Assembly: GCA_013397455.1 (NCBI GenBank)
Contig: VYZB01000135.1
Span: 1,710,753 to 1,774,752 of the forward strand
Source: Crotophaga sulcirostris
Taxonomy: Eukaryota; Chordata; Aves; Cuculiformes; Crotophagidae
Reading direction: 5' to 3'
Length of the DNA stretch: 64,000 bases
In this document: one piece after another, positions 13,921 to 30,080 of the stretch
Layout of the letters: each line of letters begins with the position of its first letter
Numbering within the stretch: position 1 is the first letter of the stretch
Notes under the pieces: generated by a model
Databases searched by the model: none
Told to the model about the DNA's origin: nothing
Seen by the model: the letters and a program-made list of their open reading frames with translations, nothing else
Position numbers and translations under genes: made by a program

Positions 13921-16900
13921 AAGCTTATGCGTAGCACAAACAAACCAGACACACAGCTTGCAAGAAACATTAATTTTGGTAGCACTGCAATTAAATAATT
14001 GTTCTGAGGAATTCACATACTACAAAAAAAATGAAAATAGCCCCATGTATGTAAAAATATATATGAAAAACTAGTTAAAGGCAACAGAATTCAAATACAC
14101 AAAAGTATGTCTCCTGCTTTTACTCCCCCACTCAAATATATACAAACACATACAAGCAAAGCAGGGAGACCAGGATATATACCGATGTCTTTGTGTCCAG
14201 TTCCAAGTTTCACCTTTTGATCTTGTGACAAATATACTCTTTGTTGCACCTGCTCCAGTGTCTTTTCTCCAAATGTGAGTTTAAACCTTTTACTGAAGGT
14301 CAAAGCATCTTTTAACTAAACTGATATTAAAAAAATGGATGGGAAGAGCAGGGGAAGTGTTACAAATCTCCTCAGGATTCATGGTTGCCATAGGAGAGAA
14401 AGGCAGTGGGAGGAAAAGGGAAGACTTGAAACATTAATAATATTTTAGCTATCATAGATTTAGGTAGTGTCATTGCAGCCTGAGATCTCTGTAGCCTACC
14501 ATAACAAAGTCAATCTCTCATAAAAGATTACAGAGAGGCCACACAAGATCCTGGGGAAAATTCACTAAGATTCATCAGTAAAAGACACTTACTGCTACAT
14601 TTGCATTACTTAGCACACTGGGGGTGTGGGGGTGTGTGTATGTAATCTACTTTAGACTGAACCATTCTCTTGGATGAACACCCCCTCTTCATCCTATAGG
14701 GCCTTTCCATGTTTTATTAATTACAGAAGCTGTACTGAACTCACACCCTGATCTACCACTACCAAGAGTAATAGATTTTTCAGTCCATATCTGCCCCTCT
14801 GAATTGCAGTTAGCAAACAGCAATACTACATCTAAGTAAGAACATGAAGTTTCTCCTAAAGCTAATGCAACAAGCTAACAGAATAAAGACTTTACAAACC
14901 TTCAAGGAAATGAATGACCTCAACACAAGAAAAGAGAGGATGTGTGGGTTCATTCCAAAGGTCCGCTCATCCTAGCATCCTGTCCCAGACCATAACCAAA
15001 ACTTACACTTTCAGAGCAGTATAATAAAGCAAATACGTATTGAAACATTTCAAGAAGATTTTTTTGTTCCACAGCAATTTACAGTTCAGTGGTCTGTGGT
15101 TCAGAGGAAATTCTATTTTCTAGTAAACTGCAGTGGAATTCCCTTCCACAGACTCACCCAGTCTTCCCAGTAGCACATGTAAGCTTTTAATATCCACAAC
15201 CATTTCAACAACTTAACCACACACTGTTTGAAGAACCATCTGCTTTTGTTTGTTCTGCACTCATCACCTATCAGTATCATTTACAAATGCCAATTTCTAT
15301 GAAAAAAAGGTGTGTGTGTGTAAGACCTGGTCACCTTATACATAATTTTCTTGATTTCATAGATCTCTGCCACATGCCCCTAAACTAACACCTTCTACCA
15401 TAAAAGAAAAAACAAACCCAAATCCTCAAACAAAACTAAAATCCAAAACCACCAAAGAAAAATGTGGGAAAATTTCTTCTCTATTGCTTTAAAGGTTTTA
15501 CCCAGGCTTTCCCAAGATTTTCTGCACATTAAGAGTTAAAAAGTGTTAACCTTTTATAAAAAGCACCAGTAGTAAAACCATAAATGACTCTTTGAGCCTC
15601 ATAGGAAAAAAATAACTTGCAATTCTGAAACCTCAGGATGATAAAACTTGTCCATTGCCCTGCATAGATGTTACATGACAACCTGGAACAAACTCATTGT
15701 TGCTGGCTCACATTGCTTTAAAAACAATGAAATGGAAATCGTCCCAGCAGACTGTGCCAGATCAGATATCTTCTGTCCTGCCACAGACACTGTAATGTTG
15801 GCATAAACATTATATCACGTGTTCTAGCCAGTTTGACAGAAATGCAGCAGCAAGCTCATGCCTGAGCTCGATGAAAATTTCTATCACAAACTGATCTGAC
15901 ACTGAACAGATTCATCATTATTAGTCAATATGGAACCATAGTCTGAGTAAGGCTGAAGTACGTGAATAAACCTCAGTGTTTTGGCAATCATGGGAGTGGA
16001 GAATGCCTCATTTTCCTTTTGCAAAATACGTTCAAGTCCAAGCAGTATCAGGGCTTAAATGCTCAATCTGTTATAAATAAATCTTTAAGCACATTTAAGA
16101 CTTTTCCCTTCTTTTCTCAGAGCTGGTATAATGTTAGGCGAATTACAGACTATAGATCTTGTTTTCAGGACGAAGAAAACTGCGCTCCCCGAGGCCCTCC
16201 CAAGGAGTGCTTCAAAGCAATTCACCTTGCAGGAGTGGAGTTACTTTGACTCTGAAGGAGAACAAATAGTTATGTGACCTTCCAGCACAAGACTATGACT
16301 TCACATGGACTTATTTGAAGTTATAAATAAATAAAATAATTTCATAAGGCTAGAAGATATTGTGCCTAATATGATAAGAGCTGAAAATTATTTGCAATGG
16401 TAAGGATTCACTAAGGAAAGGTATAATTCATCAAAAGAAAGATAAATCTACTAGGATATATAGCAAAGGTAGATGGTGCTACTATGCACAAGGTAGTAGT
16501 CAAGTCCCCTGTTTCTAGATAATCTTCTGGTTTTTTGATAGTAAACTGAAAAAGTGCTAAGCTACAGTACTTTCTCAGAGACTGACAAAGAGATATCAAA
16601 TCTATTCCATAAAAGTTATATAACAAAAGAAACACAAGATTTTCAATGTGGGAGAGAACAGTATTTTTGTTTTCAATTAGAAGTTTTAGCAAAACATACC
16701 AGAAAGGAAAATTTATCCCTTTGCTGGCACCCTAACAAAACATGGGAGATGCAAAGTGTAGAGGATTTAAGGGAGTAAAAATAATTATATATAAAATGAG
16801 ATCTATATCTTTAAAATATGTTCTACTAGCAACTAAGCTGAACAGTGCAAAGAAAGAAAAAGATTTCTTTTTAACCTAAAAACATTACTCCCAGTAAAAA

Positions 16901-17154
16901 ACTTTTTTTTCCCTGATGACCTAAGAATTGACTTATTTAACAAATCCTTATCATACATTCTTAAAATGAGGGACCTATTACATGGATATCCTGTCCATTT
17001 CACACACAGAAAAATGGAGGAAGAACAGCGAGTAACTTGCCTAAAGACACAGTAAACTGAATTCTTTTTTAAAGCACAAATAACCATTATCCTACTGCCC
17101 TTTTGGGTTGCATCAGAATTTAAATATATAGAAAAGTTGAGTAACTACATTCTA

Positions 17155-18455
<1,301 letters not shown>

Positions 18456-21400
18456 TCAGAGGCTTACAATGTAAGGTTCTTCTGCAGAAGAAGTGATATG
18501 TGTCCATAGAGAAAATTCAGTTATTTCCTTGTCCACAATGTATTACATAGGACATGTTTTCTATCCATATTATTCGCTCCAAAGATACTGAAATAGATAT
18601 GCAGTGACTATGCCGCTATTTTATGCAAATCAACAGATGGCCTGCAGTCTCTTCAATGAAAAATTAATTATATAAATAATTTAATGACTGTTTGCTGCTG
18701 TTGGTATAGGGGACAACCATGACAAACAAGCTGCATGTTTCAACAACACCCTCAGAAGGGGGAAAATGTAATACAGAAAGTCACAAGTAAATCTCTTTTG
18801 AGAAACTCCTATCAGAGGAATCAGATCTGGGAACTGACAAATGTCCAGAGACCATGTGAAGCAGGAGGGTTGTCACCTTCTCCCATATTTGTTGAGAACA
18901 AGCTTATTGAATACATGAAGATAAATAACAGTGTGTCTTATAAAGTCATTTTAAGCTGAAGCATACAAAAGTCTTGCTGGCTTTTAGGTCAAAAGTCAGA
19001 ATCACAATAAATAACTAAAGATCAGCTTGCACTGTGGAAAATGTTTTCACACATGGCAACACAAGCTGTTTAATGGTACACGTGCTGGGCATCCGATCAA
19101 TGACAGATGTACTTATTGTCTATTCTAATTCATTCTCACTTCATTTTCTATTCAACATCACTAGATTTCAGTGTAATGAAGGATAAACAACCACCACACC
19201 CCATTCCAATTAAATCAGCTTATCAGTTTGCAGTCTCAGGGAGATAAGAGCAACTCAAGCCTCAGGGAAGCCTGAGCTAAGGTGAAAAAAGTGTGCATCC
19301 TAAATTCAGGGAAAGCGAGGTGCAATGGCTCTCCTCAAACAGTTAGAGGAAAGGGACTTATGTAGGTGTGAGGACAGGAGAGGGAGGGGCAGGGAAGATT
19401 CAGGAAAATAAATGTATCAAGATTGCAGAGAAAAAGACACATCACCAAGCCAGTCTGTCCATGCCTTGATCTTGAACTTATAGAGGTATAAATAAGGGCT
19501 TAGAGACTAAGAGAGCAACAACTAAATCAACTAGGTCACTGATGAAAAAAGAATTTTGGTGTCTGATGCTAAACTTATTTTTTAAAAGCTCTAACTGTTG
19601 GTGCTAGATGAAACCTCACCGCATGCCAAAATTTGGAGAGATGCCAAGGCAGACATTGCTTCATTTACAGCAAGTTTAAGACAAAAAAAATCCAAGACAC
19701 TTTCACAGTGCTGCAAGCACCTTTCAACAACTGAAGTTGAGAACATTATTACAAGTGTTCTTCATTGGTAGTCCAGAACGGATTAAGATCAGCTTTAGGA
19801 TCATCTGTCCTAAAACACCTCATGTTCAGAAACACATGTACACACTACTAAATTGTTGTTCTAGTGAGTAACACTTATGCATGAATATCAGGAAGGAAGA
19901 ACCTGTAATTACATGTCTATGCATCCTTCAAAATAATGTAAAGCATGTGACATAGTAAATGGAAAACAGGCATGTTAGTGAGATTTTTTATAATTACAGA
20001 AGCAACAAATCTTGTCACAGCAGTCTATACATACATCTGTATTTGTTGCTACTAAATACAAACAATGTAGCATCAAGATCCAAGCATTCAGCTGCATTAT
20101 GATCATATAAAGTATTAATACATAACTGAGCCCAACTATTTATGTTCAAGTAAGAAAATAATCTCTAGTACTTTTTCTTCCCAACTTCATGGTCATTTAT
20201 CCAACTTATCTTTTAAACAAAACAATGAAAACCATATTTAGAAACTGAAACAATAACACCTTTTTTGCTTTATCTAGTAAAACTGAGGTTGAACAAACAC
20301 ACTAACCTCAGATTCCTAAACAGTTAGAAAACTATATATAGTCTATCATATACAGAAAAAGTATAAGTCATAATTTAAAAATAATTTGTGTGCTCTTGCT
20401 GAAGTTGACAGTCATTTTGAAGAACCAATGCCAGGTCCCCAGAAAGACTCAGTTGTGTACAACCATGTCTTTGCTGAAACTCACCCTTAAAATTGAACAA
20501 TTGACCTTGCAATTCCTCTCATAGAGGACTCATTTCAACAGCTTCAGTATCCTTTCAGGTTGCAACACTGTTGTTTGGTCAAATAACCCACTGCCTCTAA
20601 GCTGCAATTCAGCTCCAGGAAATGTCTGGCTTTAAACAAATCAGGTTGCAGTCTGGATCCCTAAGCTAAGAATTTCATGGTCTTTATCTGGGAGTTTTGC
20701 TAACATTCCAGTCCCTACTGAAACACCACCTCTCAAACCCTCCAATTACCAATAAAAAGTTTAAAGCTTACGTTATAGTTATTACCTACCCATCTGCAAA
20801 CCAACATTCTGTTCAGGAAAAAGCAGCTTAGTTGCAGGGAAGTGTCTCATCTCAAAGTAGGCAGAGGGAAAGATGACTGAATGCCTTCGGGCTTGTCCTC
20901 ACAGTAGCAAAAATACCAAATGTGAGAGCTAGGCACTTTTACAGACTGATCCCATTAACATCTTGATAGCAGTCAAAGAAAAATGGTGGTCTCCTGTCCT
21001 CTCTCTTGTGGCAAACACCAGCTGTACAAAGTTTACCTAGCAAGGCACTGATAACTACTCAGTCAGAAGACTGCTCAAGATACTCAAGGTTGCCAGGACA
21101 TAACAGAAATCAATTTTGTGCACTTCTATTTCAAAGACCAGTTATGACGCAAAAGCTAAACCCTGACACCAAGATCGCCAGACTTCTTCACTCTGCCTCT
21201 CAGGTAGAATTGTATTTCAAAAAAAGAATGAAGAGGCACGTAAAGACAATGCAGCTTGCACGTCAGCACAACTTGTTTTTCTTTCCAATTTATCAGCACT
21301 TACTGGGAGACCGGAATGAGCCATGAACACACAAAATACCTCAATGCTCAGTTGGCTCCAACGCTTTCAAAAGGTGCACTGAGGCGCAACCAGAGCTCTG

Positions 21401-21580
21401 ACCTCAGAATGCATAGGCAGGTTTTCCTCTAGACACCTCTGACTGCACGTACAAGGATCACGTGACCTAGACAAACACACAGGGGACCTGGGAGCAGAGT
21501 TTACTGCACACACTGTTGTCTTGCCTTCAACTACTGGCAAACTTCGCTTCACCCAGGGCAAGCACAAGCATGCCTGTCGA

Positions 21581-21945
21581 ATCATAGAATCGCTTGGTTG
21601 GAAAAGACCTTTGAGATCAAGTCCAACTGTACTTGTCCACTACGAAACCATATCCCTGAGCACCTCCTCTATCCTTCAGGGATGGTGAATCAACCACCTC
21701 CCTGGGCAGCTGTTCCAGTGGCCGATAATCCTTTCAGTGAAGAATTTTTTCCCGATGTCTAATCTGAACCTGCCCTGGCACAACTCGAGGCCATTTCCTC
21801 TTGTCCTATCACTTGACACTTTGGAGAAAAGACCAATATCTGCCTCACTACAACCTCCATTCAGGCAATTATAGAGAGTGATAAGGTCTCCCCTCAGCGT
21901 CCTTTTCTCTAGGCTAAACAACCCCAGCTTCCTCAGCCCTGTAGA
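21581..21945 (-). mobile_element. CR1 LINE 3' fragment
   Basis: The plus strand opens with atcatagaat and ggttggaaaagacc, the reverse complement of a CR1 3' end. Minus-strand translation gives [20 protein letters not shown] and then [20 protein letters not shown], the C-terminal tail of the CR1 reverse-transcriptase ORF, with [17 protein letters not shown] near the end. One long frame survives over this stretch (within a 139-codon open run), so it is less decayed than the 7.6-kb element. It is 5'-truncated to about 365 bp. Confidence 0.92.
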
Positions 21946-24059
21946 CACAAGTGCATCTTGAATGCATCTTGAAGGTTGAGTTTGAGGGCACAGACCACCA
22001 GGTACACCGGGGTGTGCGCTCACAGCTTTTAAACTACCATGTACAAAGTTCTCATGCAAACACTTGCAGGCAGAGTGAGCATATGACTGTCTCATATTTA
22101 AAGTCAGGTCCTTCTCCTTATCCTCCTTGCTGACCTCCTACACAATCCTAAGCGATCTTAGCAACCCTTAACTTAAATTTAAAAAATAACCCTTCCAAAC
22201 TATCTAAACTGAGGACCAAGTTCAAGATTCTCTTTACAAGTACCCCAAGACAGAGGGTATTCAGAATAGCTAGCAATTTTTCTAATATCAAGTCCCTTAC
22301 TTAAGATGTCTAAGTATGTATATAAAAGCTTTACTCCAGACTCTCAACTTTGAGAGCTTTAGCCTACTTTTATTAAGCACTTTGAAAGCTGGGATTACAA
22401 GCTCACGGATGGTGCATTACATTATACAATACTTTCCTCGAAAAGTCACTATTAAAAATCAAAATAATTTAAAGCTATGTGCTAGCTGAAGTCAAGGGAA
22501 GGGGGAGAAAAGGAGAAACAGAGCAAGCATGCGGGTAGATGCAACAGCATAGCTTTGAAGTCCAATGTCTAATGCCCTGATAACCTTTACAATTAATTAC
22601 ATCTTTTCAATGATATATAGGCCCTCAGTTATTGTATTGTAAGGTATGGAACTTGAAACTGCCTGTGGTTGCTAAGGCCGGTACAGCTACACTGACACAC
22701 GCTTAGGAATACTTATATAAGAAGTGCGAGACCTAGGACACGTAGAATGCATACTCTGCATCTGAAAAATCAAGATCATTAATACATTCTCAATAGAATT
22801 ACTAGATATTTGACAAGAATATTTCTTTCTTAAATGTCTTTCCCAAATTGTAAAGTTGCTATTGTCAGAGAGCCCCTGATACTACAACACAAACATGATT
22901 TTTTTCATCTAGACAAGCTCAACCTTAAAACTACAAAGGCAAAATCACAAGTATCTGAAATTAATCAAGTATTTTTCCTTTCCTTTAAATTAAATGAAAT
23001 AATTAGGGTCAAATTAACATCTTGATCTGTGCACCCAAACCAGGATTTAGGTTATTCCTAACAAAGCAAATTTCCCACTGGGCAGCCCTAAATTGCAAAA
23101 GGAAGTTCAAATTTCTGATTACTGCCACCAGACCTGCAAAGGAAATAGGGTGCAAGCATCCATTGGCAAAATAAAAACTCTATTCCTGGAAGAGAATGGA
23201 ATGGCCAAAGCAAGGCTAAAATAAAAGTCTGAAGCAGTGCTTTTTCTTCATTAAGAAACTTGCAACTCCTTGCTCAGCTGAATTTACCACTGATTTTCTC
23301 AGTACAAATAACACATCCTTATTGGTAGTAGCAATTGTGGGGGAAAAAAGTAAAATTCATTACAGGCAAAGACAGAAGCTGAGCACATGGACAGAGAGAT
23401 CTTCAAGCACTAATACTAATATAATTCCAATGACAAACTCATAAGATAAACCTAAATTTTCTTATAAAAAACACTATAAAATAGGTCATTTAAACGTAGC
23501 ACTGCCAAAATAGGAACAGCAGTGCCTACAATACTGAAAAACAGAAATTCCAATATGTCTTACAAAAGATGACAATCAATTACCAAGAATACAACAACAG
23601 TAGGTAAAAGCTCTCTGGTAGAACTGCCTGGGTCCTCAGACAAGACTCTGCTTCGGATGTTATTGACCACGGAACAGCTGGCCACGAAAAATGCATATTC
23701 TGCCTCTCTATGCTTTGAGGAACAGGGATTTACAAACTTTCACCTAGACAATGGGGGAGCTGAGAGCTTGCTACAAGCCCACATCTCAGTTATTTAAATC
23801 TTTTGTTTTGCAGGGGGAGTAGAAATCAAGACATGAACAACCAGCCAGTATTACCAGTTATTAGAAAATTAGCTAATTTTATTCCCAGTAATCACCCTTT
23901 CCTGAAACACAATAGAGAAGTATTTCTAAATGGAGAGGGAGGAAGAGTGATGTATTATATTCATAGCTCTCACAAGAAATGGTAAAAGTCCTCCAAGGTG
24001 TGATGAAAAAAGAACCTACAAAAACCCGAGAAACTAACACTGGGAGAAAGAGGAGGGAA

Positions 24060-24260
24060 AAAAAGATTTCCTACAAACCAAGATTATTCAAAAATGCTCG
24101 GTTGTCATGGAAACTGCTCAGGGAGGGTCAGCCAGCCTCACCTTTGGCTGCAAGGATCATCTGTCAATGCCAAAGCACTGCAAACACCACAAACACGCAC
24201 TCAAAATTCACCCGTCAAAAATCTTTCCAGTCCAGGCCGGTGCTCTCATCACCACAGTAT
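24060..24260. promoter_or_regulatory. candidate regulatory patch with RFX X-box-like site
   Basis: GTTGTCATGGAAAC at 24101-24114 fits the relaxed RFX X-box pattern (RYYNYY, 2-bp spacer, RRNRAC). It sits in a GC-richer island followed by CACC and CCAGGCC words. No transposon explains the block. The evidence is motif and composition only, so function is speculative. Confidence 0.25.
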
Positions 24261-25599
24261 GAAATGTAGTTTTCTCCTCAAAGAGGCTCCTTTCAGCCTG
24301 AAACAATTAGGTTTAGGAACCAATGTGATTTTAGTCTACTGCTAGAAGACAAAACAGTCTTGAAGAAGAGAAACTCTACGCCTCATTTTTCACCTTTCTT
24401 CACCTATAAGTAATTTCCCCTCCTTCCTTTCCCAGTGTTCTAATTGCAAATAGATTTAATCACTCAGTGTTTCAGTCTGTTGCAGCACAATAGATACATG
24501 CTGAAATGATCCAAGATAGATGTGTTCAGTTCTCAGGGTTCAGCTCTAGTTTCACAGCAGATACAGTAAACAGGCAAGTACAAAGGGGAAAAAAAAACAA
24601 GCCAACAAACAAGAAGCAAACCTCCACCCATGAAAGAAAATAAATTTAATTCCCCAGTGTCACCAAGCAGCCTAAGAGAGAAAGTGAGCACACAAACACG
24701 TACAGATTTGCATCTCAAAATCTGGTCTGTGGTCAGATTGGTTCTGTCTGACTGCCATGCCCTCCTACCTTCGCCGAATCAATAATTGCAGCCTTCACAA
24801 CTATGAGAAGAAATTCCAGTGAACCTCTGCCTTGAAGAGCTCTGGAAAGTTATAGGTCACTCACAAAAAGCTTAAGCCTACCAACTCACACCTCTCTGCA
24901 GTGAGGAGAGAAAACACAGCCAAAAATATTTCATTGTTTTGGGGTAAGCTCAGCTCTAAATGCTGAACCTGAAGACCTCTCATGCTCCTCCCAGAAGTTA
25001 CCTCTGCACAGGATAATTGAAGTTAGGTGAAACCAAAGGATCCATCGCATAGCTAGAGTAGGTTGTTTCACTTGGGTTATGTGCTAACTCGTTTCCAAGT
25101 CCAAGAAGCAGTGGTATGCAATACTCACCAAGCTAAATAAACACAGACTCAATTTTCTCTTCTCTTTCCCCTCTATTTTTCTTCTTAAAAAGGGAGGGGC
25201 AGAGTGTTTTGGAAAGATGCAATAGCAGAATGGCAGTTAAAAATGCAACACTGTATTGACAAGATAAATAAATAAATGTTCTTATATAGCATTTTTTTCA
25301 TTCCAATGTACTACGTGCTGTAGTGAACGGATTAACAAAATTTCTGAGAAAATGGGAGCTGTATTTTGAGAGTCAAATGTACTTTATGGCTGACTGAAAA
25401 CATACAATTGAGAAAAGAGCAACAGTTATAAATTCTGGGACATAAGGAATGGCTCCGAAAGTGAACCGATGATTTTGAGTATCTCTGCACAAGAAGTTAA
25501 AACTCTTTTAATAATGTTTCTGGGTTTTTTTCTTAATACCATGCCTCTACCTGTCTTTGACCTGTCTCTGGTAAATTACTTTCATACATGCAGCCACAG

Positions 25600-26481
25600 A
25601 CTGAGAGCCCCTTCAGCAAGTTTGTCAGTGACACCAAGCTCTGAGGCTCATTGGGCACACCGGAGGGAAGGGATGCCATCCAGAGGGACCCTGACAGGCT
25701 GGAGAGGTGGGCTTATGCTAACCTCCTGAAGTTCAACAAGGTCAAGTGCAAAGTCCTGCATCTGGGTCAGGGAAATCCCAAGCACAAATACAGCATGGGC
25801 AGACAGTGGACTGAGAGCAGCCCTGAAGAGAAGGACCTGGGTGTGCTGGTGGATGAGAAGCTCAACATGAGCCAGTAATGTGTGCTTGCAGCCCAGAAAG
25901 CCAACCACGTCCCACACTGCATCAAAAGCAGCATGGCCAGCAGGTCAAGGAAGGGTATTCTCCCCCTCTACTCTGTTCTTGTGAGACCCCACCTGGAGTA
26001 TTGTCTTCAGTTCTGGACTTCGCAGCAGAGGAAGGACATGTATCTGTTAGAGCGAGCCCAAAGAAGGGCCATGAAGATGATCAGAGGGTTGGACCTCCTC
26101 TGATATGAGGACAGGCTGAGAGAGTTGGGGTTGTTGAGAAGAGAAGGCTCCAGGGAGACCTTTTAGAAGCCTTTCAGTACTTAAAGGGGACTACAGGAAA
26201 GCTCTTTATCAGGAAGTGCAGTGATAGGAGAAGGGCTAACTGTTTTAAGAGGAGAGATGTAGATTAGATACTAGGATGAAGTTTTTTACTGTGAGGGTGA
26301 TGAGGCCCTGGCACAGGGCCATCCACATGGAAGCTGTGGATGACCCATCCCTGGACGTGCTTGAGGGGGTGATGGGGCCCTGAGCAGCCTGGGTTGGTGG
26401 GAGGGGTCCCTGCCCATAGCAGAGGGAGTGAAACCGGATGGGCTTAAAGGCCCCTTCCAACTCAAACCATTCTACAATTCG
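25600..26481 (+). mobile_element. CR1 LINE, 5'-truncated, antisense to LRP6
   Basis: An 880-bp plus-strand CR1 ends gccccttccaactcaaacc near 26475, the sense form of the CR1 3' tail. Reverse-transcriptase pieces are readable: [19 protein letters not shown] and [20 protein letters not shown] (25651-25878), then ILPLYSVLVRPHLEYCLQFW and AQRRAMKMIRGLDLL (to 26103). A stop (tcc ag taa TG region near 25876) and later frame changes show that it is inactive. It lacks the 5' endonuclease part. It inserted opposite to the gene's direction of transcription. Confidence 0.93.
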
Positions 26482-28102
26482 CTTTAATAAACTAGAGAGG
26501 TGCCATTCAGCACTTTGGCATGGGGCAGTTAACCTGTGTGGTAGTTGCCTCCATGAGGACACGGGGCTGAACTTGAGCAGGGAAGTAGGCACTTCCATGA
26601 CACAACAACCTGTTCCTTGGAACACAGCACAGTGGTAACAAAAAGATGCAGCCCCTCTTGCCGGAAGTCCCTAGTCCTTTTCTGATCAGCAGTAAGTCAA
26701 AGGGAAGTAAATCTTCTCTCTTTACCTCTTCAGGGCTTGTTCCAACTGTTGTTCTTCGTCCTTCAGCCTCTGCTGCCTTACCTTTCTATCTCTGCTTGGC
26801 AAGTGACCAAACCTTCACCACTTCCTGTTCCCCACATGGACTTTTTGTGCAGCTCTGCTTCTAGAAACATGCCAGTATTGGCTAACAACCCCTTTAGCTA
26901 TCTGCTACCACAAAGGACTTTACCCGTGTGTATCAAGTACATTTAAAGAAGCATATGAATTTGTGTTACATTCTGACTAAATATGACTAAACCAGAGCAG
27001 TATTATTAAAGGTTGTTCCTTGTACTGGCAGAAATGGAAGAAAATCCTCTTGTGCATGTATTGGTAAGTTCTTACAAACAATCCTGCAAGGCTACTTTGG
27101 GAGCTGCTTTTGAGTTTTTCACATAGAAGCAGCAATTTATTTTAACAAGGCTCACGCAGACACAAGCCACACAAAAATTATCAGCAGAAAGCATGAAAGA
27201 GCATGAAATTAAAGCAAACACTGAACAGCAGCTGACAACGCTCGAAGAATTTTCAAAATATAAAACTACAATGTAACAAAAATTATTTCTGTATACATTT
27301 CATTTAGCCTATTTACAGTAAATTCTGCTGTATCTTTCTGTTTCTTCCTCCATCTATTTTTGCCATAGAGAGATGATCTGCATAAAGAATGGTTATTTAT
27401 AAGCAAGCTAATTATCTCCCAGTGTTTATTTTGATCCTGTTAATGTACTACAGCAACCACAGCACAACATCACAAGACCTATACTTGGAAAATATAACAA
27501 CTTAAAATCATACACATTAGCTCACATTAGCAGTTTGGGGTGAGCACTAACAACCCTAAGTCTTGATTACATCTTGGGTTTTAAGGCTGAAACGTTTTCA
27601 AAACCTCTGAACCCCATGCCATTCTTTTCAGTTCCCATATACAGATGCAGGTGCCTAACCTTGTGCACGTGAACTGAAAGACATTCCAGGTGTTTCTGTA
27701 TATAATAAACCAACAACAGATTTTTTTCAAAAAATAATTGCTTTCATTGTTCAATCCTATTAGCCAAGTACTAACTGATGAAAAATAATGTCAGAAACAT
27801 TTCAGAGACAAAAAAGAAGGTAAGTATCATTTTCTCTAAGAAAAAGGAAAAAAGAGCCCCCCAAGACCTTGCAGGGAATTAGTGACAAGAGACAACCTAA
27901 ATTTTGTAATTGGAGGTAACCTGCGCTTCAGCTATGAACGTCCTATTTGACAAGTAGAGGACATTTTCCAATCATATTACCTGTACTGCAAAAGCATGCA
28001 TGATTTCACCATTTGCCACTCCTAATATGTGTTATATATTGAAGCTGGAAGAACCCCCTTCCCTCCAAAAACTACTTCGTGCTTAATCTATAAGGATTTT
28101 TA

Positions 28103-28975
<873 letters not shown>

Positions 28976-29172
28976 CATTTGGCTGCCTCTTTTGGCTGAA
29001 AGCATGGATATCCATGGGAGAGAAGATGTTGGAATGTATTTCACGTAGGTCCTCCCCAGAGTACTTGCTGCAGGCCAAGATCGAATGCGTGTTCCAGTCA
29101 GTCCAGTACAACGTGTCCCCAAACAGTGTCAAAGCAAAAGGATGTGGAAGGGAGCCTTTAACCACCGCTTGC
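28976..29172 (-). CDS. LRP6: LRP6 exon 4 (last blades of propeller 1)
   Basis: This 197-bp exon encodes human residues 216-282. It starts in phase 2, finishing the arginine codon of exon 3, and reads [18 protein letters not shown] and then the blade [19 protein letters not shown]. It closes with [17 protein letters not shown]. The PHPFALTL and SPMDI strands are hallmark segments of propeller 1 in LRP5/6. Changes from human cluster on one exposed stretch (GDT for EDI, NTH for STH, SKYSGED for NKYTGEG). Propeller 1 is the surface that binds the NXI motif of sclerostin and DKK1 in human LRP6. The acceptor is ctctattag and the donor AATG|gtaagc. Confidence 0.97.
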
Positions 29173-30013
29173 CTAATAGAGGACAGGGAAGAAAACGAAT
29201 GCTCAAATACAATCCATGCTACAGTTCTGCTTGAACATAGCTTTCGTGAAAAGAAGTTTTACAGTGCAAGTACTGTTGAACATGACTTTCTATTTATCTA
29301 TGGGAAACAAACATGGTGCACTCAGTTTGGGGAATGACGTGCAGGAACAACATAGGAGTCCTATTTCCAGGTTGTCTACTGATGCTGACAGGGCCGAAAG
29401 ATGTCAACTGAAATCCTTACTTAGGCCTGTAGCTATTCCTTAGCACCCTTTTAACACTCCATACTTGTGGGGCTCTATGTCACCATGTGCAACTGGGGAG
29501 TCTGACTGCTACCTACTATTTATGATCTCTATCACTACCAGCCTCAGCAGATTTTGAACCAAGTCAGCATTTGGTCAATTACCAGTCAATCCACCTCTTC
29601 TGGTTTCCTTCTTTTGAACCATCAGAAAAATACTCCAATGGCAAATAGTTTCACTATAAAGAAATTCTTAAAGTTACTTTTCATGGTTCATTATTATGAT
29701 AATTATTAAGCTATTGTTTTTATTATAAGTAATGCCATTAAACAGAGTTCTACTGATCTTCTGCCACAGTAATGGTATCATTTCTGTGCAAACTGGGTCA
29801 CCGTCTGTCTCCAGGTTCATAAACAAAATTAAAGAGTATGCCCGTATATTTTATGTATATATACAAACACATGCTCATTAGCCATCACAAAAATGCAGCA
29901 CAGACATTACTGAAGACAGTTTTTCCAGGTTCTTGTGATGTAGAAACTAATTATCTGTACCTAGGTTCCTCAGAACTGGAATTAAGTAGCTCAATTCTTA
30001 AGGATATTTTATT

Positions 30014-30080
30014 CAGAATCATAGAGCAACTTAGCATGGAGAGGACCCTGGAGGTCATCCAGATCAACACCCTGCCCACA
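30014..30080 (-). mobile_element. CR1 3'-end fragment
   Basis: The plus strand reads cagaatcatagag and then gaccctggaggtcatccaga. This corresponds to the reverse complement of the terminal CR1 segment (ctggatgacctcc...tgattctg). Only about 67 bp remain and the sequence beyond is not CR1-like. Confidence 0.7.

Noticed and set aside
21676..22095. 139-codon minus-strand frame as a host gene
   Set aside because: Its C-terminal half is CR1 reverse-transcriptase tail ([16 protein letters not shown] and so on), so it is transposon sequence.
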